The notes below the pieces were generated by a model that saw nothing but the letters and a program-made list of their open reading frames with translations, was not told where the DNA came from and did no database searches. Source: M55B167 sp964406095 (GTDB taxonomy: Bacteria; Verrucomicrobiota; Kiritimatiellia; RFP12; UBA1067). From it: a stretch of DNA of 64,000 bases. Below, one piece after another: positions 1 to 10,046 of the stretch (position 1 is the first letter of the stretch; each line of letters begins with the position of its first letter). A program made the translations under genes and the position numbers. The stretch lies in NCBI GenBank assembly GCA_964406095.1, contig CAYOQJ010000039.1, forward strand, positions 62,001 through 126,000, read 5' to 3'.

Positions 1-3000
1 GAACATCTGGACGGCGAGACGAGTTTCGAGACAAACCGGCTATACTGGGCGAACTCGGTTCCCTTTACCGGAGCCGTGCCGACGCTGCCGTACGGCGGAC
101 TCTGTGCGGAAACCAACAGTGCCGCGCGCATCGAAATCGCCGTGACAGACGGTGGCTATATGGAGGTTAATTTCAATACGGAAAACCTCGAATTTCTGGT
201 CAACCGTGCCGAGTATCAGAACTTCAACTCGTGGACCGCCCGTGATGAATATTTTTCCGACAGTAGCGGACAGGTTGATAAACAGCGTTTTGAAAACACC
301 TTCAACGAGTGGGAAATCAGCGAAGAGGATGTTTTCATAGAACCCTTCACCTCGCTGAGCGTAACGGATTTCAATTACAAACGCGAACCGTTTGCAACAC
401 CGTCCGACTGGGTCGGAGGCAGTGCCCGCTATGCGCAGGAGAGAACCCTTGATCTCTTCTACAAGCCCGCGGGTATCCTGGACTACCGTAACCTGGCGCT
501 GCGTTTGCGCGGCGGCGATCCGATTCTGGGTTTGGGATATGTCTACAATCAGGTTGCCGCGCTGCCCGACGGATTGAAGGAGGTCAGATTCAGGGCACGC
601 ATTGGCCAGAGCACCGATAATTTCGATATCAGCTACTATAAGGACAGCTTTACCGAGTTCAACTACGTTTTTCAAGCCAGTGTACGATGTGGAAAAATAT
701 CACCGGAAAACCCCTCTATATCGGTTGTCGGCTACTACTCCGATCCAGGCCAGTTTTATGAGTTACGGGTTACGCAGATCGAAGATGGCCGCGATACCGA
801 GAACAACTTTCAGGACAAACGTGTCGAATTGGCTCTGTACAAATGGGTCGGCGGCGTTTCAACCCGTCTGGGCAACAGTCAATTCTATAACAATTTCAAT
901 ATGAAGGAAAAAACACTTCCGATCAGAATTGGCTTCTACAATGTCAGCTCATCCCAAACACGCATCAAATGCTCCTATGGAACTGCCAGTTTCACTCAAC
1001 TGGACTCTTCCAGCCCGCTCACAATGGGATCGTTTGGTGTGCTTTCATCCGAATGTGAAGCTTATTTTTCGGCGATGAGGACGTATGTGGCCAACTCGGA
1101 TGCCGATCCGGCCAATACGTCGTATGCGAACCTGATGACAGCGTCAGACTGGTTTACGCCGCTGAATGTCTATGAATACAGACCGTCGGGCAATCCGGAA
1201 GGAATCTACAAGATCATACCCGAGCAGCAGCTCGATATATATCTGCAGCCAGCTGACTATGAGACAACCACCGGAGCGTCGGTGCTTGGCACCCTCGACT
1301 GGGTTCTGCACGATCAAAAGACGGTAGCTAACTTCGAGTATGATGAGATAGTCCTGGATCTGAACGACTGGCAGGCTAATTATGTTCTGCTGCAGGTCGG
1401 TGCGGGCGGTAATGATGTGGCCGTCGATGAATTGCAACTCACCTCCTGGCACGGCAAAAAAATCGGAATCGGCGACATCGACGATGATGAGTGGTACACT
1501 GCCGAGGGCTGGGTTGTGCCGGATCTGACAGCTCCGGACATCACCAACAACCTGATGCGCCTTGATCTGACAAGAGCAGATCCGGATGTGGATCAGGCGA
1601 TCAGATCGCGCTATCTGGATAACGGACTGGGCATGGTCGAGTTCAATTACAGGGTGATCACCCCTCCGGCCCGTATAACCGTTCAACACTCCCGCGAGTA
1701 TGATCAGAATGATTGGTACGATGTGAAATCGTTCTATGTTTCAAATGTGACGGACTGGGCGCATGCCTCGGCCTATCTGGGTTCCAATACCAACGGGTAT
1801 TTCCGCGTTCTAAACAACCGTGAGGGTGGTTACGCCAATGCAGTGGTTGAGTTTGACAATGTGATCGTCTGGGATGAGCCGTATGTGGATATCACATCAT
1901 GGAAAGCCTACAACACGCGGATAACCTCGACCGATCCGCAGCGTCTGTTGCTCGACGAGGGTAAGAGCTGTTATCTGAACAACAGCTATACCGACCAAGT
2001 CGATCCCACGCCGCTCGATCGCGACGCGCCCAACCTTCAGAGCCCGGTTCTTGTCAACGGTTTCGGCAAGCTCTCACTGCTGGCCAGAGCTTATGAACCC
2101 GGTGAACCGGTGTCGGTCTATGTGTATGCCTCCACAAATGGCTGGCACCTGCCGGTCGAAGAGTGGCCTCTTATCCACACCTTTGCCGATATTGACCATG
2201 AATACTATAAGCCATACAGCTACAAACCGGTGGACGGCAGTATGTATGACGCTATCCGGCTTGAAACCGTTGCCGGAGTCGGCTTAAAACGAGCTTGCAT
2301 CGATGAAGTTGTGATTTCCGAGCCGGTCTACCCGGGCTTCGATATCGTCAATGTAAATCTCAGGCTGATGGAACGCGACGGCAGTTTCGGTAGCCGCACA
2401 CAGCCGCTGCCCTTCGAGGATGTTCATCTGGAGGCGACGCTGGCCAATCAGCAGCTTTCACCGTCGAACATAGTTCTGTATGTCAGTTACTATATCGGTG
2501 ACGACATTTGGGGGGCGGAGAACTGGTTCAACTCGCCGGAAGTGGTGACCAAGCGGATGCATCAGGTTGTCGGTGAGCCCAACCGGTATGAAACGCGGAA
2601 TGATGACGGCGGTATCGCCGGTCTGCCGCAGAGTCAGATCGGCGGCATAACCGGAACCGATGCCGGCGAGGTCGTGCAGTATCGGGTCTGGGCCAGCTAT
2701 ATGGGAGGTATTCCCCTCTATGAATATCAGGAGATATTCATCAACCCCCTCTGGTACTACCCGGTCAATTTCAATGTCTCGCGTGCCGCCGAAGGCTGGT
2801 CACCATATTATATCGTCTACAGCGTGCCACCTTCCACAGTCTGGGTCAACGAGGTCAATGGCAGCGATCTGATCTGGGACAGCAACTTCACAACCCAGCA
2901 TGGAATCTGGGAGAATGCCTACATTGAGATCGCAGTGCCGGCCTGGCTGGATTTGGGCGGATGGAAGATCGATCTCGTGACCAGCAGCAGCTATAACAAC

Positions 3001-4248
3001 CATACCATACAGATTCCCCCCGGGCTGCCCCAGCAGGTGGCGGTCACAAACGGCTATGCCTTTTTTGTCATCGCCGAGGCCATTCCTCCCTACCAGCAGA
3101 CACCCGCACTGCCCAAGGTCGATTTCGCCTACGCCGGCCTGGCATCATTGATGCCTCAGATTGTGCCGGGCGGTATCCGCCTGCGTCGTCCCGAGGGCAT
3201 GTATGAGCAGACAATCGCTTACGATGATGCCACCTGGAATACCGGCGGCGATTTCTACGACGGCAGTGTCTGGGCCGCTAATGATCCGGAAGGCTTCTTC
3301 ATCTATGTCGGAGCCGAGAAGAGTGATGGCTCGCTCTCACGAGTCGGCCAGGGTGACTCAACCAACAGCTGGGTGTATCCGCTCTTCCCCGAATGGGGGC
3401 AGGAAGATCCGAATTTCGCTCTGAACTACACCCCGGGTATGCCGAACGGAGCCCAGTGGCTGCCGGATGGCGACGAGTTGTTCCCCGGCACCTCCAATGT
3501 GATGATCCGCTCGAATATCACTCAGTTGCGTGCCAGTCAGAACGGCAAACGGGTGCTGGATTATTCGTTGCGGATGAGGGTCGGCTCACAGACCAATATC
3601 ACCTACGATGTTGATTCCTGGTATCGGCTTGTGTCGGTTACCTCGAACGGGTTTGAGCAACTTCCGCCCGAGAGTGCTTTAACCGAGTACACCTACGGAC
3701 TGAATAATATCGCCGGTGATGTCCATCTGCAGGCTACTATCAATCTGCGTGAGGATTTGATCGATTATCAGGGCGACTCGTCGGTGTTGAACTGGATCAT
3801 GGGCTTCCCTGAAGCGCCGCTGGTGCCGATGTTCTACAACGGACACGAACTGAGTCTCAAAGAGCAGTTCTGGCTGGATGCCAATCCGACTGCCTCCAAT
3901 GAGTTCGCCTGCGTGATTCGTAATTTCGAATTCGATGATCAGACCAATCTGCATGTCAGGATTGAAATGCGGCTCAATGACAACAACATGACCAATATTC
4001 AAGGTGACGCCGTGTTGAAACTGGAGTCAAAAGAGGATATGCTCGCTGAAGAGTGGGATATGATCAAGCAATTTTATCTCACTCCGGATTCGTTTGATAT
4101 CAACAATCAGTGTCATATGGTAATCAACAATCCCTTCGGATTCATTATCACCAATTATGGGCGTGAAAGCTTCTTCATGCGCATTGTGATCGAACATCAG
4201 GATCCGCGTGTCAGAATCTACGAACTTGAAAATGAGCCCCCTGATTGA
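1..4248 (+). CDS. Giant secreted protein with lamin-tail-like segment, 5' truncated
   Basis: The frame is open from the first base of the window, so the true start lies upstream; the first internal start-like codon is GTG at 76. At least 1,415 residues are encoded, ending in TGA at 4246-4248. The protein is rich in Tyr, Asn, Asp and Trp and poor in Lys and Cys, as expected for an extracellular beta-rich protein, with no transmembrane segment. Around 2840-3075 it reads VNEVNG followed by IEIAVPAWLDLGGWKIDLV, which resembles the core of lamin-tail (LTD) domains (a statement of what it belongs to, then 'dlsGWkl'). Earlier repeated stretches look like jelly-roll or LamG-like beta sandwiches. No catalytic motif is recognised. 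A similar LTD architecture occurs in the CotH protein at 26136. Likely surface or secreted; function unknown. Confidence 0.75.
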   Translation, partial: EHLDGETSFETNRLYWANSVPFTGAVPTLPYGGLCAETNSAARIEIAVTDGGYMEVNFNTENLEFLVNRAEYQNFNSWTARDEYFSDSSGQVDKQRFENTFNEWEISEEDVFIEPFTSLSVTDFNYKREPFATPSDWVGGSARYAQERTLDLFYKPAGILDYRNLALRLRGGDPILGLGYVYNQVAALPDGLKEVRFRARIGQSTDNFDISYYKDSFTEFNYVFQASVRCGKISPENPSISVVGYYSDPGQFYELRVTQIEDGRDTENNFQDKRVELALYKWVGGVSTRLGNSQFYNNFNMKEKTLPIRIGFYNVSSSQTRIKCSYGTASFTQLDSSSPLTMGSFGVLSSECEAYFSAMRTYVANSDADPANTSYANLMTASDWFTPLNVYEYRPSGNPEGIYKIIPEQQLDIYLQPADYETTTGASVLGTLDWVLHDQKTVANFEYDEIVLDLNDWQANYVLLQVGAGGNDVAVDELQLTSWHGKKIGIGDIDDDEWYTAEGWVVPDLTAPDITNNLMRLDLTRADPDVDQAIRSRYLDNGLGMVEFNYRVITPPARITVQHSREYDQNDWYDVKSFYVSNVTDWAHASAYLGSNTNGYFRVLNNREGGYANAVVEFDNVIVWDEPYVDITSWKAYNTRITSTDPQRLLLDEGKSCYLNNSYTDQVDPTPLDRDAPNLQSPVLVNGFGKLSLLARAYEPGEPVSVYVYASTNGWHLPVEEWPLIHTFADIDHEYYKPYSYKPVDGSMYDAIRLETVAGVGLKRACIDEVVISEPVYPGFDIVNVNLRLMERDGSFGSRTQPLPFEDVHLEATLANQQLSPSNIVLYVSYYIGDDIWGAENWFNSPEVVTKRMHQVVGEPNRYETRNDDGGIAGLPQSQIGGITGTDAGEVVQYRVWASYMGGIPLYEYQEIFINPLWYYPVNFNVSRAAEGWSPYYIVYSVPPSTVWVNEVNGSDLIWDSNFTTQHGIWENAYIEIAVPAWLDLGGWKIDLVTSSSYNNHTIQIPPGLPQQVAVTNGYAFFVIAEAIPPYQQTPALPKVDFAYAGLASLMPQIVPGGIRLRRPEGMYEQTIAYDDATWNTGGDFYDGSVWAANDPEGFFIYVGAEKSDGSLSRVGQGDSTNSWVYPLFPEWGQEDPNFALNYTPGMPNGAQWLPDGDELFPGTSNVMIRSNITQLRASQNGKRVLDYSLRMRVGSQTNITYDVDSWYRLVSVTSNGFEQLPPESALTEYTYGLNNIAGDVHLQATINLREDLIDYQGDSSVLNWIMGFPEAPLVPMFYNGHELSLKEQFWLDANPTASNEFACVIRNFEFDDQTNLHVRIEMRLNDNNMTNIQGDAVLKLESKEDMLAEEWDMIKQFYLTPDSFDINNQCHMVINNPFGFIITNYGRESFFMRIVIEHQDPRVRIYELENEPPD

Positions 4249-4306
4249 GAAGTGCCGCTGATATTAGCAGTTTACCAGACATCAATCCAGCAGGGCGAGA
4301 CCGCTG

Positions 4307-4331
4307 ATTTTCAGTAAAAAAGCTGAAAAAT
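4307..4331. terminator. Possible bidirectional AT-rich terminator hairpin
   Basis: Arms TTTTCAG (4308-4314) and CTGAAAA (4323-4329) flank an 8-base loop, with A/T runs on both sides. It lies between the convergent ends of the giant secreted protein gene (+) and the 46-aa membrane protein gene (-), which is where a shared terminator would be expected. The stem is GC-poor, so this is tentative. Confidence 0.35.
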
Positions 4332-4394
4332 TAACAAATTCCTTATTAACAATCATTTAACTCAGTTTCTGAATTTCAAATGCCGTAAATAGGT

Positions 4395-4535
4395 TTATCG
4401 GCTCCTGATCATCATTGTGAGAGTGCCCAGTATCAGCAGAAAGATAATGAGAAGGATGGTCCGGCGCTCGGCAGGAGTCGTTTCGGAACGTATTCTGTTA
4501 TACAGTGCCGTTGCTATGCTCGAAACTCTTCGCAT
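4395..4535 (-). CDS. 46-aa single-pass small membrane protein
   Basis: A short ORF on the minus strand starts with ATG at 4535-4533 and ends with TAA at 4397-4395. A strong ribosome binding site, GGAGG, stands four bases before the ATG, which is the main support that it is translated. The peptide begins MRRVSSIATALYNRIRSE, a basic amphipathic N-terminus. Residues about 28-43 form one hydrophobic helix (TILLIIFLLILGTLTMMI), and the end is short and basic (RSR). No family is recognised. It is divergent from leuS, whose ATG is 90 bases away, and convergent with the giant secreted protein gene. Possible roles such as a small regulatory or stabilising membrane peptide are guesses only. Confidence 0.6.
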   Translation of the reverse strand: MRRVSSIATALYNRIRSETTPAERRTILLIIFLLILGTLTMMIRSR

Positions 4536-4625
4536 TTGTCCTCCAAATCAGAGTGTTACAATCTCCGCTGTAGATATTAACTTAGCATTGTGATACCATA
4601 CCCCCTTTAAAAACGAGGGTCGACT

Positions 4626-7196
4626 ATGCAAATAAAAGAGTATGATTTTACCGCAATCGAGCAGAAATGGCAACGCTACTGGGAAGTTAACAAAACCTTC
4701 AAAAGCGAAGATTTTGTCGCGGGCAAACCTAAATTCTACTGTCTCGATATGTTCCCGTATCCCAGCGGCGCCGGACTGCACGTCGGTCATCCCGAGGGTT
4801 ATACCGCAACCGATATCCTTTGCCGCTATAAGCGCATGCGCGGGTTTAATGTGCTGCATCCCATGGGGTGGGATGCCTTCGGTCTGCCTGCAGAGCAATA
4901 TGCGGTTGAGACCGGAACTCATCCGGCTGTGACAACCGCGAAAAACATCGATAATTTCCGTAAGCAGATCAAGGCTCTCGGCTTCAGCTATGACTGGGAT
5001 CGCGAAATCAATACAACCGATCCCGGTTATTATAAATGGACACAGTGGATTTTTGAGAAGCTATATGAGAAGGGATTGGCCTATATTGCTGAAGTGCCGG
5101 TGAACTGGTGTCCGGCACTGGGTACTGTGCTGGCCAATGAGGAGGTCATAGACGGGCGTAGCGAACGGGGCGACCATCCGGTTGAACGGCGTCCCATGCG
5201 TCAATGGATGCTGCGCATCACCGAGTATGCCGAACGGTTGCTGCATGATCTCGATGCTTTGGATTGGCCCGAAGGTATCAAGGAGATGCAGCGTAACTGG
5301 ATCGGTAAATCAAGCGGGGCCGAGGTTGATTTTGAAATCGCCGGTGTGCCCGAAAAGGTAACCGTCTACACTACGCGACCGGATACTCTCTTCGGAGCGA
5401 CCTACCTCGTTCTCGCGCCTGAACATCCTCTGGTTGGAAGGGTTACAACCGTCGACCGGCGCGATGCAGTGCAAACCTACTGCCGTGCGGCCGCCAATAA
5501 AAGCGATATGGATCGTACCGAGCTGAACACCGCTAAGAGTGGTGTGTTTACAGGCTCCTGCGCAATCAACCCCGTGACTGGAAATGAAATACCGATCTGG
5601 GTCGCCGATTATGTGCTGATTAGTTACGGCACCGGCAGTATCATGGCTGTGCCTGCCCATGACACACGCGATTTCGAGTTTGCACAGAAATTCAACCTTC
5701 CTGTTAAGTGCATTATCGCGCCCGATGCCGACGAATGCGCCGCCGTCGGAGTCAACATGGATGATGTGCTGGCCGGTAGGGTTTGTTGGAGCGGTAATGG
5801 AACCATGATCCACTCCGCTAACGACCGGGGACTCGATATCAACGGACTCGCGGTAAAGGATTCCAAACAGCGCACAATTGAATGGCTCGAATCACAGGGC
5901 ATCGGTCAGGCGTCGGTTAAGTATAAATTGCGCGACTGGCTCTTCAGCCGCCAGCGTTACTGGGGTGAGCCCTTTCCTGTGATCCACATGGAAGATGGCA
6001 ACACGCGACTGGTGCCGGTTGATGATCTGCCGCTAATGTTGCCTGAAATGGCTGATTTTAAGCCCGGTGCCGACGGTGAACCGCCACTGGCCAAAGCCGC
6101 AGAGTGGCTGGAATATACCGACTTGCAATCCGGTTTGAGAGGACGACGTGAAACCAATACCATGCCGCAGTGGGCCGGTTCCTGCTGGTACTATCTGCGT
6201 TATCTTGACCCGTGTAATGAGCAGGCGGCGTTCGACTCGGAACTGGAGAAATACTGGATGCCGGTTGATCTTTACGTCGGCGGAGCGGAACACGCAGTGC
6301 TGCATTTGCTCTACGCCCGTTTCTGGCACAAGGTTCTTTTTGATCTGGGGTATGTTTCAACCTCTGAACCCTTCTGGAAGCTGGTCAACCAGGGTATGAT
6401 TCTCGGCATATCATATAAGGATAGTCGTGGTGCCCTGGTGCCCATGGACAGTGTTGAAATTCGACCGGATGGCACTTTTCACAGAGAGAGTGGTGAAAAG
6501 CTGATCGAGTTTCCCGCTAAGATGTCGAAGTCGCTGAAGAATGTGGTCAATCCGGATGATATCATCCGGGAGTACGGTGCCGACAGTATGCGCCTCTATG
6601 AGATGTTTATGGGGCCACTGGAGTCGGTTAAGCCCTGGAATACCAAAGGAGTCGAAGGGGTCTTCCGCTTTCTGAAACGCTCACACCGTATGATCACAAC
6701 CCAGACGCTGGTAGTAGAGCCCCTTGCAGATGAAGAGTTGCGGATTCTGCATGGCACGACAAAAAAGGTCACAGATGATCTCGAGTCGATGAATTTCAAT
6801 ACTGCCATCAGCCAGATGATGATCTTCATCAACCACTTTGCCGGCGCAAATAAAAAACTGAATTGCCAGGCAGCTGAAACTTATACTCTGCTACTTGCTC
6901 CGTTTGCTCCGCATCTGAGCGAGGAGCTCTGGCAGTTTCTGGGACATACCGAAACACTGGCCTACGCCGAATGGCCGCAATATGATGAGTCTGTCCTGAA
7001 AGTACGGCAGGTCGAGATTCTGGTTCAGATCAACGGTAAAGCTAAATCACGCATTATGATGGATGCCGACCTCGACCAGCACTCCATGCGCGAAATTGCT
7101 TTGCAGGATGAAGCGGTGCAGGTCGCCGTGCATGGCCAAAAAATCCAGAAGGTCATCTGTGTTCCCAAACGTTTGGTTAATATCGTCATGCTCTGA
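4626..7196 (+). CDS. leuS: Leucyl-tRNA synthetase
   Basis: The 856-residue product charges tRNA-Leu with leucine in the cytoplasm. It has the class I signatures of the bacterial enzyme: HVGHPEGY (HIGH motif) at residues 52-59, the editing (CP1) domain motif TTRPDTLFG near 249-257, and KMSKS near 630, followed by an anticodon-binding domain and the C-terminal domain. The length matches bacterial LeuRS (about 800-880). The ATG start is supported by GAGGG upstream and by alignment of the N-terminus (YDFTAIEQKWQRYWE) with the usual start of the family. It appears to be a single-gene unit: the next gene on the same strand is about 250 bases away. Nothing in the sequence suggests a T-box or attenuator, but the 5' region was only inspected by eye. 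Confidence 0.97.
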   Translation: MQIKEYDFTAIEQKWQRYWEVNKTFKSEDFVAGKPKFYCLDMFPYPSGAGLHVGHPEGYTATDILCRYKRMRGFNVLHPMGWDAFGLPAEQYAVETGTHPAVTTAKNIDNFRKQIKALGFSYDWDREINTTDPGYYKWTQWIFEKLYEKGLAYIAEVPVNWCPALGTVLANEEVIDGRSERGDHPVERRPMRQWMLRITEYAERLLHDLDALDWPEGIKEMQRNWIGKSSGAEVDFEIAGVPEKVTVYTTRPDTLFGATYLVLAPEHPLVGRVTTVDRRDAVQTYCRAAANKSDMDRTELNTAKSGVFTGSCAINPVTGNEIPIWVADYVLISYGTGSIMAVPAHDTRDFEFAQKFNLPVKCIIAPDADECAAVGVNMDDVLAGRVCWSGNGTMIHSANDRGLDINGLAVKDSKQRTIEWLESQGIGQASVKYKLRDWLFSRQRYWGEPFPVIHMEDGNTRLVPVDDLPLMLPEMADFKPGADGEPPLAKAAEWLEYTDLQSGLRGRRETNTMPQWAGSCWYYLRYLDPCNEQAAFDSELEKYWMPVDLYVGGAEHAVLHLLYARFWHKVLFDLGYVSTSEPFWKLVNQGMILGISYKDSRGALVPMDSVEIRPDGTFHRESGEKLIEFPAKMSKSLKNVVNPDDIIREYGADSMRLYEMFMGPLESVKPWNTKGVEGVFRFLKRSHRMITTQTLVVEPLADEELRILHGTTKKVTDDLESMNFNTAISQMMIFINHFAGANKKLNCQAAETYTLLLAPFAPHLSEELWQFLGHTETLAYAEWPQYDESVLKVRQVEILVQINGKAKSRIMMDADLDQHSMREIALQDEAVQVAVHGQKIQKVICVPKRLVNIVML

Positions 7197-7198
7197 AC

Positions 7199-7246
7199 TG
7201 CGCCGACGTAGCCGGAACCTGCGCCGACGTAGCCGGAACCTGCGCC
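7199..7246. repeat. Two-copy 21-bp tandem repeat just after leuS
   Basis: The 21-base unit TGCGCCGACGTAGCCGGAACC occurs twice in exact tandem (7199-7219 and 7220-7240), followed by a partial third copy (TGCGCC, 7241-7246). It begins three bases after the leuS stop codon. The repeat is not inside a recognised gene. The rest of the leuS-to-peptidase interval (7247-7448) shows no other gene; a weak -10-like TATATT is present near 7390. Confidence 0.8.
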
Positions 7247-7448
7247 AGTCGTGGCTCAGAAGTATGGAACATGAGACAAAATGACTCTGTGAAATGAGAC
7301 AGAGAGACCTCCTGCACATTTAAAATGGGAATTAAAACCGAGTTGAGCTCGCGAATCAGAGATATTTTTGCCAGTTGAATCCGCTGGTATATTTTCTGCT
7401 TGTTCAGCTGGTGATGTTTTTAGAGGCTTGCGGAAAGGTAAGTGAGAG

Positions 7449-8144
7449 ATGTTTTTCATAGATCCGTTTTATATTGTAATCATGATCCCGGCACTGGTTC
7501 TGGCCGGGGTGGCCTCGCTGACTGTTAAAACAACATTCAAAAAATACTCCAAGGTGCGCTCTTATTCCGGGATGACCGGTGCGCAGGCCGCCGAACGGAT
7601 GCTGCAGCGTAATGGTATATTTGATGTACGGGTTGAACAGACAAAAGGCTTCCTCTCCGATCATTACGATCCACGCGGTAAAGTACTGAGATTGTCGCCG
7701 GATGTTTTTAGCGGCAATTCGCTCTCGGCGATAGGTGTGGCCTGTCATGAGGCGGGACATGCCCTGCAACATGCTTCCGGTTACGTTCCGCTGAGTATCC
7801 GTTCGGCAATGGTGCCGGTAACCAGTTTCAGCAGTTCACTCTCTTTCTATGTTTTTTTCGCAGGTATGCTTTTCCGGTCGCAGATGCTGATGTACGCCGG
7901 CATAATCATGTTTGCGGTGGCTTTTCTTTTTTCAGTTGTCACACTGCCGGTCGAGTGGAACGCCAGTGCGCGGGCAAAACAGTATATTGTCGATTCCGGT
8001 ATCGTTTCGCCTTCACAGGCTGACGACAGCGGCAAGGTGCTGAATGCCGCATTTTTAACCTATGTGGCGGCGGCGGTCAGTTCATTGCTTACTCTGCTTT
8101 ACTACCTGTTGCGCTCCGGTCTGCTCGGCGGCAGTGATGATTAA
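7449..8144 (+). CDS. YugP-type membrane zinc metallopeptidase
   Basis: This 231-residue protein belongs to the 'neutral zinc metallopeptidase' family (Zn_peptidase_2, YugP-like). The zinc-binding motif HEAGH is at residues 100-104 within CHEAGHALQHASGY. A hydrophobic N-terminal helix (residues 1-23) and further helices around 115-165 and 198-225 place it in the inner membrane, with the second zinc ligand expected in the NASARAK region after the VEW segment. The length is normal for the family. The start ATG follows GGAAAGGTAAGTGAGAG. It lies 24 bases upstream of htpG in the same direction, so the two are probably cotranscribed, which suggests a link with membrane or protein quality control. 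The substrate is unknown. Confidence 0.9.
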   Translation: MFFIDPFYIVIMIPALVLAGVASLTVKTTFKKYSKVRSYSGMTGAQAAERMLQRNGIFDVRVEQTKGFLSDHYDPRGKVLRLSPDVFSGNSLSAIGVACHEAGHALQHASGYVPLSIRSAMVPVTSFSSSLSFYVFFAGMLFRSQMLMYAGIIMFAVAFLFSVVTLPVEWNASARAKQYIVDSGIVSPSQADDSGKVLNAAFLTYVAAAVSSLLTLLYYLLRSGLLGGSDD

Positions 8145-8168
8145 AAAAGAAAGGATTACAATTTAATT

Positions 8169-10046
8169 ATGGCTAGAAAGAAACATACCTTTAAAGCTGA
8201 AATTCAAAAGGTTCTCGATCTTGTTGTCCATTCGCTCTATTCCAAAAAAGAGATTTTTCTGCGCGAGCTTATATCAAACGCCTCTGATGCGATCGACCGT
8301 GCCCAATACGCCGCATTGACCGATAAATCACTGCTCTGTGATGTTCCCGGCTGGGAAATCAAGATCGTGCTCGATAAAAAAGAGAACACCCTGATGATCT
8401 CCGACAACGGTATGGGTATGAGTGAAGATGAGTTGGATAAAAACCTTGGGGTCATCGCCAGTTCCGGGACAAAAGCTTTTGTCAATGCCTTGAAGGCTGA
8501 TAAAGAGGTTGACGTGCCCGAGTTGATCGGTCAATTCGGTGTTGGTTTCTACTCCGCTTTCATGGTCGCCGAGCAGGTGGAGGTCATAACCCTCCGGCGC
8601 GGCAAGAATCAGCAGGCTGTTAAATGGGTTTCCGATGGTATCGGTTCATATACAATCGAGCCTGCTGCCCGTGAGGTGCCCGGAACCACGATAGTTTTGA
8701 AGCTGCGTGAAGACCAAAAGGAGTATCTTGATCAGTGGAGGGTACGCGAGCTGGTCAAGAAATACTCTGATTTTATAGCCTACCCGATACGCTTAGGTGA
8801 AGATGGCGAACCGCCGAAAGATGACAGTGAGCCTCTCAATGCGATGACGGCCCTTTGGAAGCGATCAAAGGAAGAGGTCTCCGAACAGGAGTACAACGAG
8901 TTTTACACCCATTTGTCTCATGATCATCAGCCGCCACTGAAATTGATTCATCTCTCGGTTGAAGGGGTTGTCGAGTTCCGTGCCCTGCTTTATATACCGG
9001 CCCAGGCCGGATTCGATCTGATGCTGCCCAATCAGAAACATGGCTTGAATCTATATGTCAGAAATGTTTTGATCGGTTCCGATTTCGACATGCTGCTGCC
9101 CGATTACCTGCGCTTTGTCAAAGGTGTTGTCGACTCAAGCGATCTACCCCTGAATGTCTCCCGCGAAATGTTGCAGGATGATGCGGTTGTCAGAAAGATA
9201 AGAAGCAGTCTGACCGGTAAAATTCTGAATTCGCTGACAGAGATGATGCGGGATGAATCGGAGAAATACAGAAATTTCTATGCTGCGTTCGGTCGCATCT
9301 TGAAAGAGGGTCTGCATAGCGACTGGGAAAACAGCGACAAGTTGAAAAAACTGCTCATGTTTCCATCCGCCAAAACGGAACAGGGCTATCTGATCTCGCT
9401 GACTGACTATGTGCAGGCCATGCCGCAAAATCAGAGTGAGATATATTACCTGATTGCCGAGGATGAAAAAAATGCACGCCAATCTCCACTGCTCGAAATG
9501 CTCACCGAGCGCGGTTTCGATGTACTCTTTTTAGTTGACCCGATTGATCAGTGGGTCGCGCAGTCATTGAATGAATTTGAGAATAAAAAATTCACGGCAA
9601 TCGATAAAGGTGAACTGCAATTCGGTGACGAGAAAGATCAGCAGGAACTCAAAGAGAAACTGCAACAGAGTACGGAGTCGTTCAAAGAGCTGATTGACTA
9701 CATAAAAAATAAACTCAGCGATGATGTAAAAGAGGTGCGTCTGTCAGCGCGATTGAAGGGTTCTCCCGCCTGTCTGGTGGCCGATGAGAATGCCTTGAAT
9801 CCGGCTATGGAACGTATGATGCGCGCGATGAATCAGGAGGTGCCCCGGCAACTGCGAATACTTGAGCTGAATGCCGATCACCCGTTGATCGACAAACTGA
9901 AAAAGCTGTTTGATGCCGATCCCGCCGACCGGCTGCTGAACGACTACATAGAGTTGATCTTCGGTTTGAGCCTGTTGAGCGAAGGCGCGGCTGTCAAAGA
10001 CCCGCAACGCTTCAATCAATTTGTCTCCGAGCTGATGCTCAAATAA
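8169..10046 (+). CDS. htpG: Molecular chaperone HtpG (Hsp90)
   Basis: The 625-residue product is the bacterial Hsp90 homologue, an ATP-dependent dimeric cytoplasmic chaperone. The N-terminal GHKL ATPase motifs are clear: ELISNASDAIDR near residues 33-44, DNGMGM near 79-84, and GQFGVGFYS near 120. The middle domain (MLQDD and following) and the C-terminal dimerisation domain follow, and the length is typical. AAAGGA upstream of the ATG serves as RBS. The gene is the second of a likely two-gene unit with the zinc peptidase. Its TAA stop (10044-10046) is immediately followed by the complement of the mnmA stop (10047-10049), so there is no room for a separate intergenic terminator. Confidence 0.97.
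   Translation: MARKKHTFKAEIQKVLDLVVHSLYSKKEIFLRELISNASDAIDRAQYAALTDKSLLCDVPGWEIKIVLDKKENTLMISDNGMGMSEDELDKNLGVIASSGTKAFVNALKADKEVDVPELIGQFGVGFYSAFMVAEQVEVITLRRGKNQQAVKWVSDGIGSYTIEPAAREVPGTTIVLKLREDQKEYLDQWRVRELVKKYSDFIAYPIRLGEDGEPPKDDSEPLNAMTALWKRSKEEVSEQEYNEFYTHLSHDHQPPLKLIHLSVEGVVEFRALLYIPAQAGFDLMLPNQKHGLNLYVRNVLIGSDFDMLLPDYLRFVKGVVDSSDLPLNVSREMLQDDAVVRKIRSSLTGKILNSLTEMMRDESEKYRNFYAAFGRILKEGLHSDWENSDKLKKLLMFPSAKTEQGYLISLTDYVQAMPQNQSEIYYLIAEDEKNARQSPLLEMLTERGFDVLFLVDPIDQWVAQSLNEFENKKFTAIDKGELQFGDEKDQQELKEKLQQSTESFKELIDYIKNKLSDDVKEVRLSARLKGSPACLVADENALNPAMERMMRAMNQEVPRQLRILELNADHPLIDKLKKLFDADPADRLLNDYIELIFGLSLLSEGAAVKDPQRFNQFVSELMLK

Noticed and set aside
7397..7414. TGG-N11-TGC upstream of the zinc peptidase as a second sigma-54 promoter
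   Set aside because: Spacing fits, but only the invariant dinucleotides match; the rest of the consensus is absent.
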